Of a stretch of DNA of 64,000 nucleotides, positions 8,874 to 16,891 are shown piece after piece (position 1 is the first letter of the stretch; each line of letters starts with the position of its first letter). The stretch lies in assembly GCA_951828535.1 (NCBI GenBank), contig OX639990.1:545300-609299 (forward strand), in the 5' to 3' direction. The translations under genes and the position numbers were made by a program. This DNA is from an uncultured Candidatus Entotheonella sp. GTDB lineage: Bacteria; Tectomicrobia; Entotheonellia; Entotheonellales; Entotheonellaceae. The notes under the pieces were generated by a model that ran no database searches, was not told the origin of the DNA, and was given only the letters and a program-made list of their open reading frames with translations.

Positions 8874-9326
8874 TTATTCAGCCTCGCCCTTCTGGCGCAC
8901 GAGAAAATGATAGGCAGGTATCTCTGGAGTTCCTCCGGGTTCGATCCGCACTGAGAGTTTCTCGAAAATGGTCAGCGTTTCCTGCGCTTCCTGCAAGGTC
9001 AGCGCAGCTTTGAGACTGAACGGCACCTGGTAATGGCGCGGCGTGGAGTCATCTTCCTGGGTAACAAACAGGTAAATTTCCTGCCGCGATTCATCAATAT
9101 CCCAGCCCAGCACGTCATAGACGCCAGTTTGCGGCCACGGGTCGGGGTATCCCAGGGTGTTGGACAAAAAGAGGTACGGCATAGCCAGCGCGGCCACCCC
9201 GATGATCACGGTAACCAGTCGCAACCCCCACTGCCGGGGACGGTACAGGAACAGCATGGCGAACAGAAAACAGACCGTCGCCGCATGGATGGCGAACAGG
9301 ACGATGAACTGGAGTATGTCGGACAT
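8874..9326 (-). CDS. small membrane protein in the MotA/ExbD-like operon
   Basis: Unrecognised 150-residue protein with two N-terminal membrane helices (about 6-26 and 33-51) and a soluble C-terminal domain. Shared blocks with the downstream paralogue include LGYPDPWPQTGVYDVL, EIYLFV and DDSTPRHYQVPFSLK. ATG at 9326 was chosen: an in-frame extension to 9404 exists but would overlap the ExbD-like gene and places non-membrane residues before the first helix. The 10-nt gap to that gene supports co-transcription. Function unknown; the neighbours suggest a membrane complex driven by ion flow. Confidence 0.72.
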   Translation of the reverse strand: MSDILQFIVLFAIHAATVCFLFAMLFLYRPRQWGLRLVTVIIGVAALAMPYLFLSNTLGYPDPWPQTGVYDVLGWDIDESRQEIYLFVTQEDDSTPRHYQVPFSLKAALTLQEAQETLTIFEKLSVRIEPGGTPEIPAYHFLVRQKGEAE

Positions 9327-9336
9327 GCCATGAAGC

Positions 9337-9930
9337 CTAGCGATAGGCCAAGATTGATTTGTAGAGATTATGGATGCTGTCCAGGAGCAGTTCCCCATCC
9401 TCATCCAGGCTGAACCGCACGACGGTGACTTCGTGTTTGCGCCGGGTCAGCAGCACATTACCGGAGAAGATTTCGCCGATGTCACCCTTCCCGGCAACGG
9501 TTACTTTGACGGGCACGGGCAGGGGGTCGCCGAATTCGTTATAGAGATGCAAGTTGATCGTGTATTCCCCCGGGTCGCGGCTGCGGATCGACATCATTTC
9601 GTAATTGAGTGTGGCGGCATCATTGATTTTGCCGCGGTCGTCGCGTTCCAGGTTCAAGGCCGGACCTGCCGTAAACACCCCCCAGCCCACCGGTACGCCG
9701 TCGGGACCCATCCCCCACAAATCCACGTCGTACGAGGTGCCCGTGGGCCAGAAGGCCTCGATCAGGATCTCCGTCCGAATCGGCACCTCATCGGTCTTCT
9801 TGACCGGATTGATCAGGAACGTCATCAGGAAGATCACCACCACCAGGCTGAGGACCATGAGAAACAGCACGTCCCGAAAAGCCACCCCGGCGGGATCGGT
9901 ATCTGGCGTCAACTCTCCTAAGGCGTACAT
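9337..9930 (-). CDS. ExbD/TolR-like single-span membrane protein
   Basis: 197-residue protein with a short N-terminal tail, one membrane helix at about residues 18-41 and a large periplasmic domain. Asp20 at the start of the helix (FRDVLFLMVLS) occupies the place of the proton-carrying Asp in ExbD and TolR. The periplasmic part is larger than in ExbD (about 155 residues) and does not look like a peptidoglycan-binding OmpA domain. It lies 37 nt downstream of the MotA/TolQ-like gene, as in exbBD and tolQR. Assignment rests on topology, the Asp and context. Confidence 0.65.
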   Translation of the reverse strand: MYALGELTPDTDPAGVAFRDVLFLMVLSLVVVIFLMTFLINPVKKTDEVPIRTEILIEAFWPTGTSYDVDLWGMGPDGVPVGWGVFTAGPALNLERDDRGKINDAATLNYEMMSIRSRDPGEYTINLHLYNEFGDPLPVPVKVTVAGKGDIGEIFSGNVLLTRRKHEVTVVRFSLDEDGELLLDSIHNLYKSILAYR

Positions 9931-9967
9931 GTCTCGGCTTGCAGAAGGGTTGAAAGATTGGGAAACC

Positions 9968-10657
9968 TCACGAGGCGTCGGCGCCCGCCGCTTCCCGATT
10001 GACGGTCAATTTAGGAATGACCTCGACTTCGGCGTGTTCGACGATTCGCACGACCAGATCGGTCACGGCGCGCAGCAGCATCTGGTAGTGCACCTGCAGC
10101 CAGATGCCGCCCAAGACGCTGCCGACCAGGGTAGTGAACAGCGCCACCCCCATGCCGTTGACGATCTGGCTCAGCACGGTTTTCACACGATCGATGTTTT
10201 CGCCCTGCCCGAGGCTGTCTCCCAGGCCGCTGACCGCGATCACAAAACCGACGACGGTTCCGATCAAGCCGAGCAGAATCAAGGTATTCGCTACGTAACC
10301 GACGACCTGAACCGACATCATCAGCCGGATGCGCAGGGTGGTAGCCAGCAGATTCTGATCGATGGGTGCTCCCTGTTGGTTGCGGCTCTTGCTCTGCAGC
10401 TTGGCGAAGTAATTCGCCGCCACCCCCTGCGGACTGGCATCGGCAAAGCGCGTCAATTCTCGATTTAAGATCAGAATGTGGTAGGTACTGATGATCCAGA
10501 ACATCCCGAAGACCAGGATGATCGCCCACGACAGATAGCTCGCATCACTGCGCAGGATCAGTTCAATCCAGCCTTGCAGCCATGCAACGTATCCTACGAG
10601 GACGGCAAAGGAATTGCCCAGCAGCCACTTATAGAATAGGGTGTGTTGGATGTTCAT
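9968..10657 (-). CDS. MotA/TolQ/ExbB proton-channel family protein
   Basis: 229-residue inner-membrane protein with four likely helices: two close to the N-terminus, and a pair at about 120-145 and 165-185. The third helix, ILLGLIGTVVGFVIAVSGL, and the fourth, MGVALFTTLVGSVLGGIW, match the conserved channel helices of TolQ, ExbB and MotA, including the Thr pair. It is first in a four-gene operon with an ExbD-like partner, so it probably forms the stator channel. It is not part of a tol-pal or tonB cluster and no flagellar gene is nearby. The cargo or work done is unknown. Confidence 0.82.
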   Translation of the reverse strand: MNIQHTLFYKWLLGNSFAVLVGYVAWLQGWIELILRSDASYLSWAIILVFGMFWIISTYHILILNRELTRFADASPQGVAANYFAKLQSKSRNQQGAPIDQNLLATTLRIRLMMSVQVVGYVANTLILLGLIGTVVGFVIAVSGLGDSLGQGENIDRVKTVLSQIVNGMGVALFTTLVGSVLGGIWLQVHYQMLLRAVTDLVVRIVEHAEVEVIPKLTVNREAAGADAS

Positions 10658-10679
10658 GCTGGCGCGACTTTATGAAGGG

Positions 10680-10708
10680 TCTATAAACCGTCATGGTTGG
10701 CGATGCAA
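10680..10708 (-). promoter_or_regulatory. candidate promoter of the MotA/ExbD-like operon
   Basis: On the minus strand, TTGCAT (10703-10708) and TATAGA (10680-10685) are spaced by 17 nt, ending 22 nt before the first ATG. It lies in the 126-nt divergent gap shared with the TPR gene. Pattern match only. Confidence 0.4.
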
Positions 10709-10783
10709 GCGTCTTTATAATCAGCGCTGAGCGTATATCCGTTGTCTCCGGGTTGTCAACCATTGATGAGGAGTGCGCATGTC

Positions 10784-11797
10784 ATGCCTGAGGTGCGATG
10801 GGTGCTGAATCGGCACCCGTGGATTCTTGCGGTGCTCATTCTGGTTGGTCTCGGCGCCGCCATGGGAGCCGTCACGAATTACATTCACCATACCATCCGT
10901 CCGCAGCAGCGTGCTGCCCTGGAGGCACGGATCGCCGATGCCGTCCACCGCGCGGAGGGTCGATACGAGGGCGGCAAGTTCGCTCGCGCTTTAGAGGATT
11001 ACCAACACGTTCAGCGAACCTTCGATGCCGATCTGACGCGTGAGAGCAAGGGGCAAATCGCGGAACAGGTGGGCCTGTGCTATCTGGGACTTGCGGACCA
11101 GGGTGACCCGCAAGGCCATCTCGCCCAGGCGGTGGCGGCGTTTCAAGAGGCGCTGGAGTTTTTTCCTGTCAACGTCTTCGCCACGGCCCATGCGAGCGTC
11201 CAGAGCCACCTGGGAGATGCGTATCGGCGGCACTTTCAGGTCGAGGCCAGATCGGAGCTTGCAAACAAAGCGATCGAAGCCTACCAAGCTGCCCTCGGGC
11301 TGCAAGCGGCCGATGCCGATACGGTGGCACAGGCACAAACGCTCAACCGCCTTGGCAACGTATACAGGGACCTCTATCAGGCGGGTAATTCGAGCATGGA
11401 GCAAGCCCTGCAGTTCTACGAGCAGGCGCGGGCGGCGCTGGCGGCGGCACCAGATGCCGCCACCCTTGGGGTAACCTACACCGACACGGGCCTGGCCTAC
11501 CTCATTCTGGCCCGGGGAAACGGCTCCAGCCGTAGCTTGAAACGGGCCATCGACCAGTTTGACAGGGCGGTGAACCAACTGAACGCCGAGATCTCGCCCC
11601 GCGAGTATGGCACCGTGCACAGGCATCTGGGCGATGCCTATACCTTGCTTGCTGATGCCAAACCTGGCAGCAGCACGAATCGAGCGCTGCACACGCAGAA
11701 CGTCATCGCCTACCGCAACAAGGCGAAAGCCGCCTACAAGATCGCCGAAAATTTCGGCATCCCGCGGCAGCGCCCCGCGCCGGCGGAGAAAAAATAG
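10784..11797 (+). CDS. membrane-anchored TPR-repeat protein
   Basis: 337-residue protein with one N-terminal hydrophobic helix (ILAVLILVGLGAAMGAV, about residues 14-30). A long helical domain follows with repeated Tyr/Ala-rich helix pairs typical of tetratricopeptide repeats: FARALEDYQHV, LAQAVAAFQEAL, ANKAIEAYQAAL, MEQALQFYEQARAAL and LKRAIDQFDRAV. TPR domains are protein-docking scaffolds; the anchor should place it on one face of the inner membrane. The start is the ATG preceded by GAGGAG at about 10 nt. It is transcribed divergently from the MotA/ExbD-like module and may belong to the same system. Confidence 0.75.
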   Translation: MPEVRWVLNRHPWILAVLILVGLGAAMGAVTNYIHHTIRPQQRAALEARIADAVHRAEGRYEGGKFARALEDYQHVQRTFDADLTRESKGQIAEQVGLCYLGLADQGDPQGHLAQAVAAFQEALEFFPVNVFATAHASVQSHLGDAYRRHFQVEARSELANKAIEAYQAALGLQAADADTVAQAQTLNRLGNVYRDLYQAGNSSMEQALQFYEQARAALAAAPDAATLGVTYTDTGLAYLILARGNGSSRSLKRAIDQFDRAVNQLNAEISPREYGTVHRHLGDAYTLLADAKPGSSTNRALHTQNVIAYRNKAKAAYKIAENFGIPRQRPAPAEKK

Positions 11798-11823
11798 TGC
11801 CCTACTGTGAGACCGATACGTCC

Positions 11824-11852
11824 TTGACTTCCCTCCGGGCTTCTGCTAGACG
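11824..11852 (+). promoter_or_regulatory. candidate promoter of the PQQ-dehydrogenase operon
   Basis: TTGACT (11824-11829) and TAGACG (11847-11852) with a 17-nt spacer, about 68 nt upstream of the dehydrogenase start. The -35 is strong and the -10 is weak. Confidence 0.35.
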
Positions 11853-11919
11853 GCCTTTCAGGTTTGTTCTTTACAACGTTCTGAGCTATGACCCTTTGGC
11901 AAGTAAGGAGAGAGGGATC

Positions 11920-13629
11920 ATGAGTAGTGGTATCTTCAAGCGCGTGTCTGGGTTACTGGTGGTGGTTTCCTTGCTCATGCTGATGATCGGCGGCGCCCAG
12001 GCGTTCCCGGTGCGGGATGAAGCCCTGGCGCAGCCGGCGGGCGAAGAATGGTTGCACGTCCACGGTGACTGGCACGCCACTCGGCACAGCACACTCACAC
12101 AGATCAATACGAGCAACGTTCAGGACCTCAACGTGGCCTGGGCACTCGCCCTTGGCGGCGTTACCGGCCTGCAGTCCAATCCTATCTACCACGACGGCCT
12201 GCTTTACATCCCGCTGGACAACAAGGTGCATGCGATCGACGCCCGCACCGGAGGGCGGGCGTGGAAATTCGAGCACGAACTGCCCGAAGATTGGGGCCAC
12301 TGGCAGTTCAACGACTTCCTGACGAACAAGCACCGCAGCGTGGGGATCTACCAGGACAAGATCTACTTCCTCTCCAATGACAACGTCCTCCACGCGCTCC
12401 ACTACAAGACCGGCGAGGTGATGTTCTCCAAACAGATACGGGAGTACCCGCGCACGTACGAATCATCGGACGACGCGGGCGGCTACCTGACCACCGTGGG
12501 GCCCCTGGTGATTCCGGGCCAGGTCCTTCTGCCCATGAACGCTTCCGACATGGGCGGCAAGCCGGGATTTGTGGACTCCGTTGACCCGGAGACCGGCGAG
12601 CTGCTGTGGTCAGCGAACATGATTCCCGGACCTGGGGAGCCGGGCTACGACAGCTGGCCGGGGAACAGCCGGGATTACGGCGGCGCCGGCCCGTGGATTA
12701 CCGGCAGTTGGGATCCCGAACTGAAGATGTACTATACCGGCACCGCGAACGCCTATCCGTATACGCCGCACAGCGACCGGCAAGGCCGCGGGGGCGGTGA
12801 CTATGAGAACGTCGGAGCCGCCGCCGTGGTGGCCGTTGACACGGAAACCGGCAAGGTCCCGTGGCGCTATACCGTTGTGCCCGGCGACCCCTACGATTAC
12901 GACACCATGCAAGTGCCTCTGGTCATTACCATCGATGGCCGGAAAACGGTGGTGCAGCCGAACAAGACCGGATTTATTAGCTACCTGGACGCCGCAACCG
13001 GCGAGTTCCTGAAGGCGACGCCTTTTTCGGACCGCATCACCTGGGCGTCAGGGTACACCGACGATGGCAAGCCCGTCTGGACCCAGACCATCCCGCAGGA
13101 AGGCGACGATCCGGTGGAAGTATGGCCCAGCCTGCTGGGTGGCGTGAACATGTATCCGCCGGCCTACAACCCGCAAACCGGCATGATCTATCTGGCGGCG
13201 CGCGAGATGGGCATGTTGTGGGGATTCGAAAAAGTACAGACCACGAGCAACGTGCAGCTGGTTGGCGCGACCTTTGAACTGCCGCCTGGCGGCTATGAGC
13301 TGAATAAGGCAGTGAATGCGGCAACCGGGCAGGAAACCTGGCGCGACCAGAAATCCAAGGACGGCTACTCCGGCGGCATGTTGAGCACCGCGGGTAACCT
13401 CGTCATGTACGGGGGCGCGGGCGGCATCGTGCATGCCGTTGATGCCAGCACGGGTGAAATCCTGTGGACGTTCAGTGCCGGCGTGACGTTCAAGGCGGCG
13501 CCGATCACTTACATGGTGGACGGCAAACAATATGTCACCATCGCCGGTGGCGGGATGCCGACGTTTGGCTCAGCCCCCGACGACCATCCCCTTGAGCATG
13601 GAAGTATCATGTTCACCTTCAGCAGGTAG
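11920..13629 (+). CDS. PQQ-dependent dehydrogenase (quinoprotein alcohol dehydrogenase type)
   Basis: Periplasmic eight-bladed propeller enzyme that oxidises an alcohol or sugar and passes electrons to cytochrome c. It is 569 residues with a cleavable signal peptide (hydrophobic core LLVVVSLLMLMIG, ending AQA). Typical blade features are GDWHATRHSTL near the mature N-terminus, repeated DAxTG turns, PGDPYDYD in the middle, NKTGFISYLDAATGE, and the terminal VDGKQYVTIAGGG. ATG at 11920 is preceded by AAGGAG/GAGAGGG. The cytochrome c gene follows 91 nt later, which supports an oxidase-type electron route. The substrate cannot be deduced. Confidence 0.9.
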   Translation: MSSGIFKRVSGLLVVVSLLMLMIGGAQAFPVRDEALAQPAGEEWLHVHGDWHATRHSTLTQINTSNVQDLNVAWALALGGVTGLQSNPIYHDGLLYIPLDNKVHAIDARTGGRAWKFEHELPEDWGHWQFNDFLTNKHRSVGIYQDKIYFLSNDNVLHALHYKTGEVMFSKQIREYPRTYESSDDAGGYLTTVGPLVIPGQVLLPMNASDMGGKPGFVDSVDPETGELLWSANMIPGPGEPGYDSWPGNSRDYGGAGPWITGSWDPELKMYYTGTANAYPYTPHSDRQGRGGGDYENVGAAAVVAVDTETGKVPWRYTVVPGDPYDYDTMQVPLVITIDGRKTVVQPNKTGFISYLDAATGEFLKATPFSDRITWASGYTDDGKPVWTQTIPQEGDDPVEVWPSLLGGVNMYPPAYNPQTGMIYLAAREMGMLWGFEKVQTTSNVQLVGATFELPPGGYELNKAVNAATGQETWRDQKSKDGYSGGMLSTAGNLVMYGGAGGIVHAVDASTGEILWTFSAGVTFKAAPITYMVDGKQYVTIAGGGMPTFGSAPDDHPLEHGSIMFTFSR

Positions 13630-13667
13630 CCTTGTCTTGCAGACAGCGGCATTTTCGTAACGACCCG

Positions 13668-13698
13668 GCGAAAGCACGTCGAATTGGCGTGCTTTCGC
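13668..13698. terminator. strong hairpin between dehydrogenase and cytochrome c genes
   Basis: A perfect 11-bp inverted repeat, GCGAAAGCACG and CGTGCTTTCGC, with a 9-nt loop. It lacks a long T-run, so it is more likely an RNA-stability or partial-termination element lowering downstream expression than a full terminator. Confidence 0.55.
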
Positions 13699-13720
13699 TT
13701 CACCTGAGAAGACGAGTCGG

Positions 13721-14137
13721 ATGAAACGGACGCGCTGCGACACTCTTTTTGTGGTGTCGGTGCTGGCTTTTGTAACGGTTTTGGTGGCGGGTCTGACGGC
13801 GGGCACGGACGCACTGGCGGCTGCCAGGGTCGCGTCTTCCAATCCGCTGTCGGGTGATGAGAACGCGGTTCAGGATGGTAAGACGCTCTACCGTTCCATT
13901 TGTGCCGTCTGCCATGGGTCACGGGCGAATGGCAGGGGACGGGGCATTGTCGGAGCCTCGAACCTGCAGAAATTCAAACGCGGCTACAACCTTTACGTGC
14001 AAATCGTCAAGAAGGGCAAAAGAAAGATGCCGCCTTATGGCGGCGGCAGGGTGCTAAGCGATGCGGAAATCGACCAAATTGGGGCGTATCTCGAGACCCT
14101 GGCGGTCAGAGGGGCGGTGTGGCTTGATCCTGAATGA
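13721..14137 (+). CDS. monohaem c-type cytochrome
   Basis: 138-residue periplasmic cytochrome c. The N-terminus is a signal peptide or anchor (FVVSVLAFVTVLVAGL). Haem attachment is CAVCH at residues 61-65 and the likely distal ligand is Met103 in KMPPYGG. The C-terminal helix LSDAEIDQIGAYLETL is typical of class I cytochromes. Its position directly after the PQQ dehydrogenase makes it the probable electron acceptor of that enzyme. ATG at 13721 gives a normal export signal. Confidence 0.87.
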   Translation: MKRTRCDTLFVVSVLAFVTVLVAGLTAGTDALAAARVASSNPLSGDENAVQDGKTLYRSICAVCHGSRANGRGRGIVGASNLQKFKRGYNLYVQIVKKGKRKMPPYGGGRVLSDAEIDQIGAYLETLAVRGAVWLDPE

Positions 14138-14168
14138 GCCGCCCTCCGGCAATCATGAGGAGAGGGGA

Positions 14169-14702
14169 ATGCAGTCACAATGGCCTCTGGTCCCGGCGGC
14201 TGTCGCCCTCCTTGTCGTTTCATTGTTGTGCCCTGGCCTGATTCCGGTTACAGAGACGCACGCCCAACCTGAGACGGATTGGCGGCTTGAGGTCAACCGG
14301 CAAGTGTTCAAGGCCCAAAGCTGGAACTGGGTGCTGCGGTTTGTCGAGAAAAAGGGCGACCGTCTCGTTCTTGGCGTTGCGTACAAGAATGATGCCAGTT
14401 CACCCCGCCCGATTTTCCTGGCAGAAGGCTTTCAGGCATCGACCCTGCTGACGGATGCGGCGACGGGGACGACCTACCCGTTACTCGGGATCAGCGGCAT
14501 CTCCGGCGAGGCCACCAAGGTTGGCCGCCGGAAGCGCAAGACAGCGCTCTTCACCTTTTCCTATCCCACCGCGGCAACCCGGGTCACCTTCTCCAGTGAG
14601 TGGATCACCGTCTGGATGATGAACGCCGCGTCACGTGTTCAGGTGGCGTTTCCCGTCCCCATTCACCGCGACGAGAGCCTTCTACCGGTCAAGGACTCAT
14701 AG
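14169..14702 (+). CDS. secreted protein of unknown function in the PQQ operon
   Basis: 177-residue protein with a clear signal peptide (VPAAVALLVVSLLCPGLIPV, then THAQP). The mature part is rich in beta strands, beginning with WRLEVNRQVFKAQSWNW and including a GRRKRKTALFTFSYP block. No family recognised. The start at 14169 follows GAGGAGAGGGGA, an unusually strong ribosome site, and lies 31 nt after the cytochrome gene, so it belongs to the dehydrogenase operon. It could be a periplasmic accessory of that redox chain. Confidence 0.7.
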   Translation: MQSQWPLVPAAVALLVVSLLCPGLIPVTETHAQPETDWRLEVNRQVFKAQSWNWVLRFVEKKGDRLVLGVAYKNDASSPRPIFLAEGFQASTLLTDAATGTTYPLLGISGISGEATKVGRRKRKTALFTFSYPTAATRVTFSSEWITVWMMNAASRVQVAFPVPIHRDESLLPVKDS

Positions 14703-15111
14703 GCTGGTCGAGATTGTCGGAAGATCTGGCCTGTTTCATACACTCCCTCGCATCTGATGTGCATCCCGTTTGAGATAACGAGCTTTTCGGGGTTGGCGTC
14801 TCTGCGAGGACGTTTTGCCTGCACCGGTAATTTCTGCCAAACCCCGTGATTTCAACGCGCCATTCTCGGTTGCGTCGGGCGACACAACTATAGATTTGGC
14901 GAACTCGTGGGGACGTCCTGCTGTCAAAACTGTCCGAGGTATTGGGGACGCGAATCACCGTTCACAACATCCTGACTCTCTGACTTCGGGCCAGGGTGAT
15001 AAAAAAAGGAATTTCGCCACTCGGCCCTGGCAACGAGCGCCGCCTGCTGAACTCGGCGTGCCGTTACCAAGCCAGACTTGTTTTACCTCCTACGTATGGC
15101 GGTTTTCAGTC
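14703..15111. other. 409-nt intergenic stretch before the P450 gene
   Basis: No convincing gene, RNA or terminator was seen. The P450 frame stays open upstream for most of this stretch, but the translated residues resemble no P450 N-terminus. The local base composition is more AT-rich than in the neighbours. Confidence 0.4.
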
Positions 15112-16485
15112 ATGCCTGCATTGCCACCCGGTCCAAGAAGTCCGCGTCCCATTCAAACGCTTAAGTGGATTTGGAAGCCAATTCCGTTCATGCAGGGGTG
15201 CGCCGAGGCTTACGGCGACGCGTTTACCATACGCCTGATCGGCGCGCCGCCGCTGGTATTTTTCAGTCAACCCGCCGCCATCAAAGAGATCTTTACCGGC
15301 GATCACGAGACCCTGCGCGCCGGACGCGGCAACGAAATCCTGAGACCCGTCTTCGGTCCCAACTCGGTGCTGCTCCTGGATGGGGCGCGGCATCGGCGCG
15401 AGCGCAAGCTGCTCATGCCGCCGTTTCACGGCGAGCGGATGCGGCTGTACGGCGGTATCATGCGTGAAATTGTGGATCGCTCGATCGATGATTGGCCGGT
15501 TGAACACGTTTTTCCGATTCATAAGCATATGCAGCAGATCACCCTGGATATCATTCTACGGACGGTGTTCGGCGTGGACGAGGGCGAAATGCTGTCTCGT
15601 CTCCGCGTGCTCCTAGTCGAGTTTCTGAGGTTGGTCGGCAGCAGCCCGCTGCTGCTGATTCGCCGGCTGCAAGTCAATCTGGGACCGTTCACGGCCTGGA
15701 AACGGATCGGCGAGCTTGGCCGTGAAATCAACCGCCTGCTGTACGACGAAATTGCCCGGCGCAAGACGGCAGATCTCGAAGAGCGCACCGACATCATGGC
15801 CATGCTCGTCGCCGCCCGCGACGAAGACGGTCAGCCCATGACCGACGACGAAATTCGGGATGAAATGATCACCATGCTGGTGGCGGGGCATGAAACCACG
15901 GCCACCTCGCTGTCGTGGGCGGTACACCGCCTGCTACAAAACCCCGACGTGCTGGCGACCGCTCAGGCCGAGGTAGCGTCGGTGATCGGGAATGGATCGC
16001 AAGGCTCCGAGCACATGGCGGAGCAGATCGCCGAGCTCAGCTATCTGGACGCCGTCATTAAAGAAACGGCCCGCCTCGATCCCATCTTACCCATCGTCAC
16101 ACGCTATCTCGAAACGCCAATGCGCATCGGCGACTGCGACCTGCCGGCCGGTTGCGTCGTGTCGCCGTGTATCTACCTCACCCATCGTCGGTCTGACGTC
16201 TGGCCGGAGCCTGAGGCATTCAAGCCCGAACGCTTCGTCGACAGACGCGTTGATCCCTACACCTTCTTTCCGTTCGGCGGCGGGTTGCGCCACTGCCTCG
16301 GTGCGGCGTTTGCCACCTATGAGATGAAAATCGTCTTGGCTCGGATGTTGTTACGCGTGGTCCTACGCCCGGACCCGAGCTACACGGTACGCGTCGTGCG
16401 GCGCAGCATTACGTTTGCCCCGTCGGGCGGTCTGCCGGTAATACGCACGGCTTCTGACCTGCAAGAACATGCGGGCGTGGTTTAG
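15112..16485 (+). CDS. cytochrome P450
   Basis: 457-residue soluble-type P450 monooxygenase. Conserved features in order are I-helix oxygen-binding AGHETTATSLSW, K-helix ETARLDP (ExxR), and the haem-binding loop FPFGGGLRHCLGAAFA with Cys395 as thiolate ligand. Proline-rich PALPPGPRSPRP at the very N-terminus marks the usual hinge and supports ATG at 15112, although no good Shine-Dalgarno precedes it. No dedicated ferredoxin or reductase is adjacent. The substrate is unknown; the overall look is closer to bacterial fatty-acid/drug-metabolising-type P450s (CYP4/CYP110-like) than to camphor types. Confidence 0.92.
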   Translation: MPALPPGPRSPRPIQTLKWIWKPIPFMQGCAEAYGDAFTIRLIGAPPLVFFSQPAAIKEIFTGDHETLRAGRGNEILRPVFGPNSVLLLDGARHRRERKLLMPPFHGERMRLYGGIMREIVDRSIDDWPVEHVFPIHKHMQQITLDIILRTVFGVDEGEMLSRLRVLLVEFLRLVGSSPLLLIRRLQVNLGPFTAWKRIGELGREINRLLYDEIARRKTADLEERTDIMAMLVAARDEDGQPMTDDEIRDEMITMLVAGHETTATSLSWAVHRLLQNPDVLATAQAEVASVIGNGSQGSEHMAEQIAELSYLDAVIKETARLDPILPIVTRYLETPMRIGDCDLPAGCVVSPCIYLTHRRSDVWPEPEAFKPERFVDRRVDPYTFFPFGGGLRHCLGAAFATYEMKIVLARMLLRVVLRPDPSYTVRVVRRSITFAPSGGLPVIRTASDLQEHAGVV

Positions 16486-16519
16486 GGACTTTGGATGCGT
16501 AGGCAGGCGCCAAGCGGGA

Positions 16520-16800
16520 ACTCAGCCTATGAATCATCGCAGCGCAGTTGACATCGGTATTCTCGAAGCGCTTTGCAAGGCGATGGAAGCGTCCGCGTTG
16601 ACAGAAGAAATACTCCACCACGTGCCGTCACTTGTTCATCTCCGAGTCGTCTTCGATCCCCGGGACGCGATTCCGCTTTGGCAGAGATCACCGCGGTCGC
16701 GTCACGGCCTTGCAATTGAGCGCGCAAGTCGTTGCCATCAAGTGCCCGATCTCCTCGGTCATGCCGCGCCGAACCGTTTTGAAATTGTCATTGTGGCCGT
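16520..16800 (-). pseudogene. decayed IS5-like transposase, C-terminal remnant
   Basis: On the minus strand, two pieces in different frames reconstruct the end of a DDE transposase. The first is GDRALDGNDLRAQLQGRDAT, then AVISAKAE, matching the second Asp region of IS5-type enzymes. The second is RHVVEYFFCQRGRFHRLAKR, then FENTDVNCAAMIH, matching the terminal Glu helix. A frameshift separates them and a TGA stands directly before RHVVEYFF. No terminal inverted repeats were found, so only a scar remains, between the P450 and permease genes. Confidence 0.65.
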
Positions 16801-16891
16801 CATGCGCATAGAATGCGAAGTGCCCACCGACCCCAGAGGATGTGGCGGGTGCAATGGCACGTGGGACCGTTAGACCAAAGGAGGAACCGCT

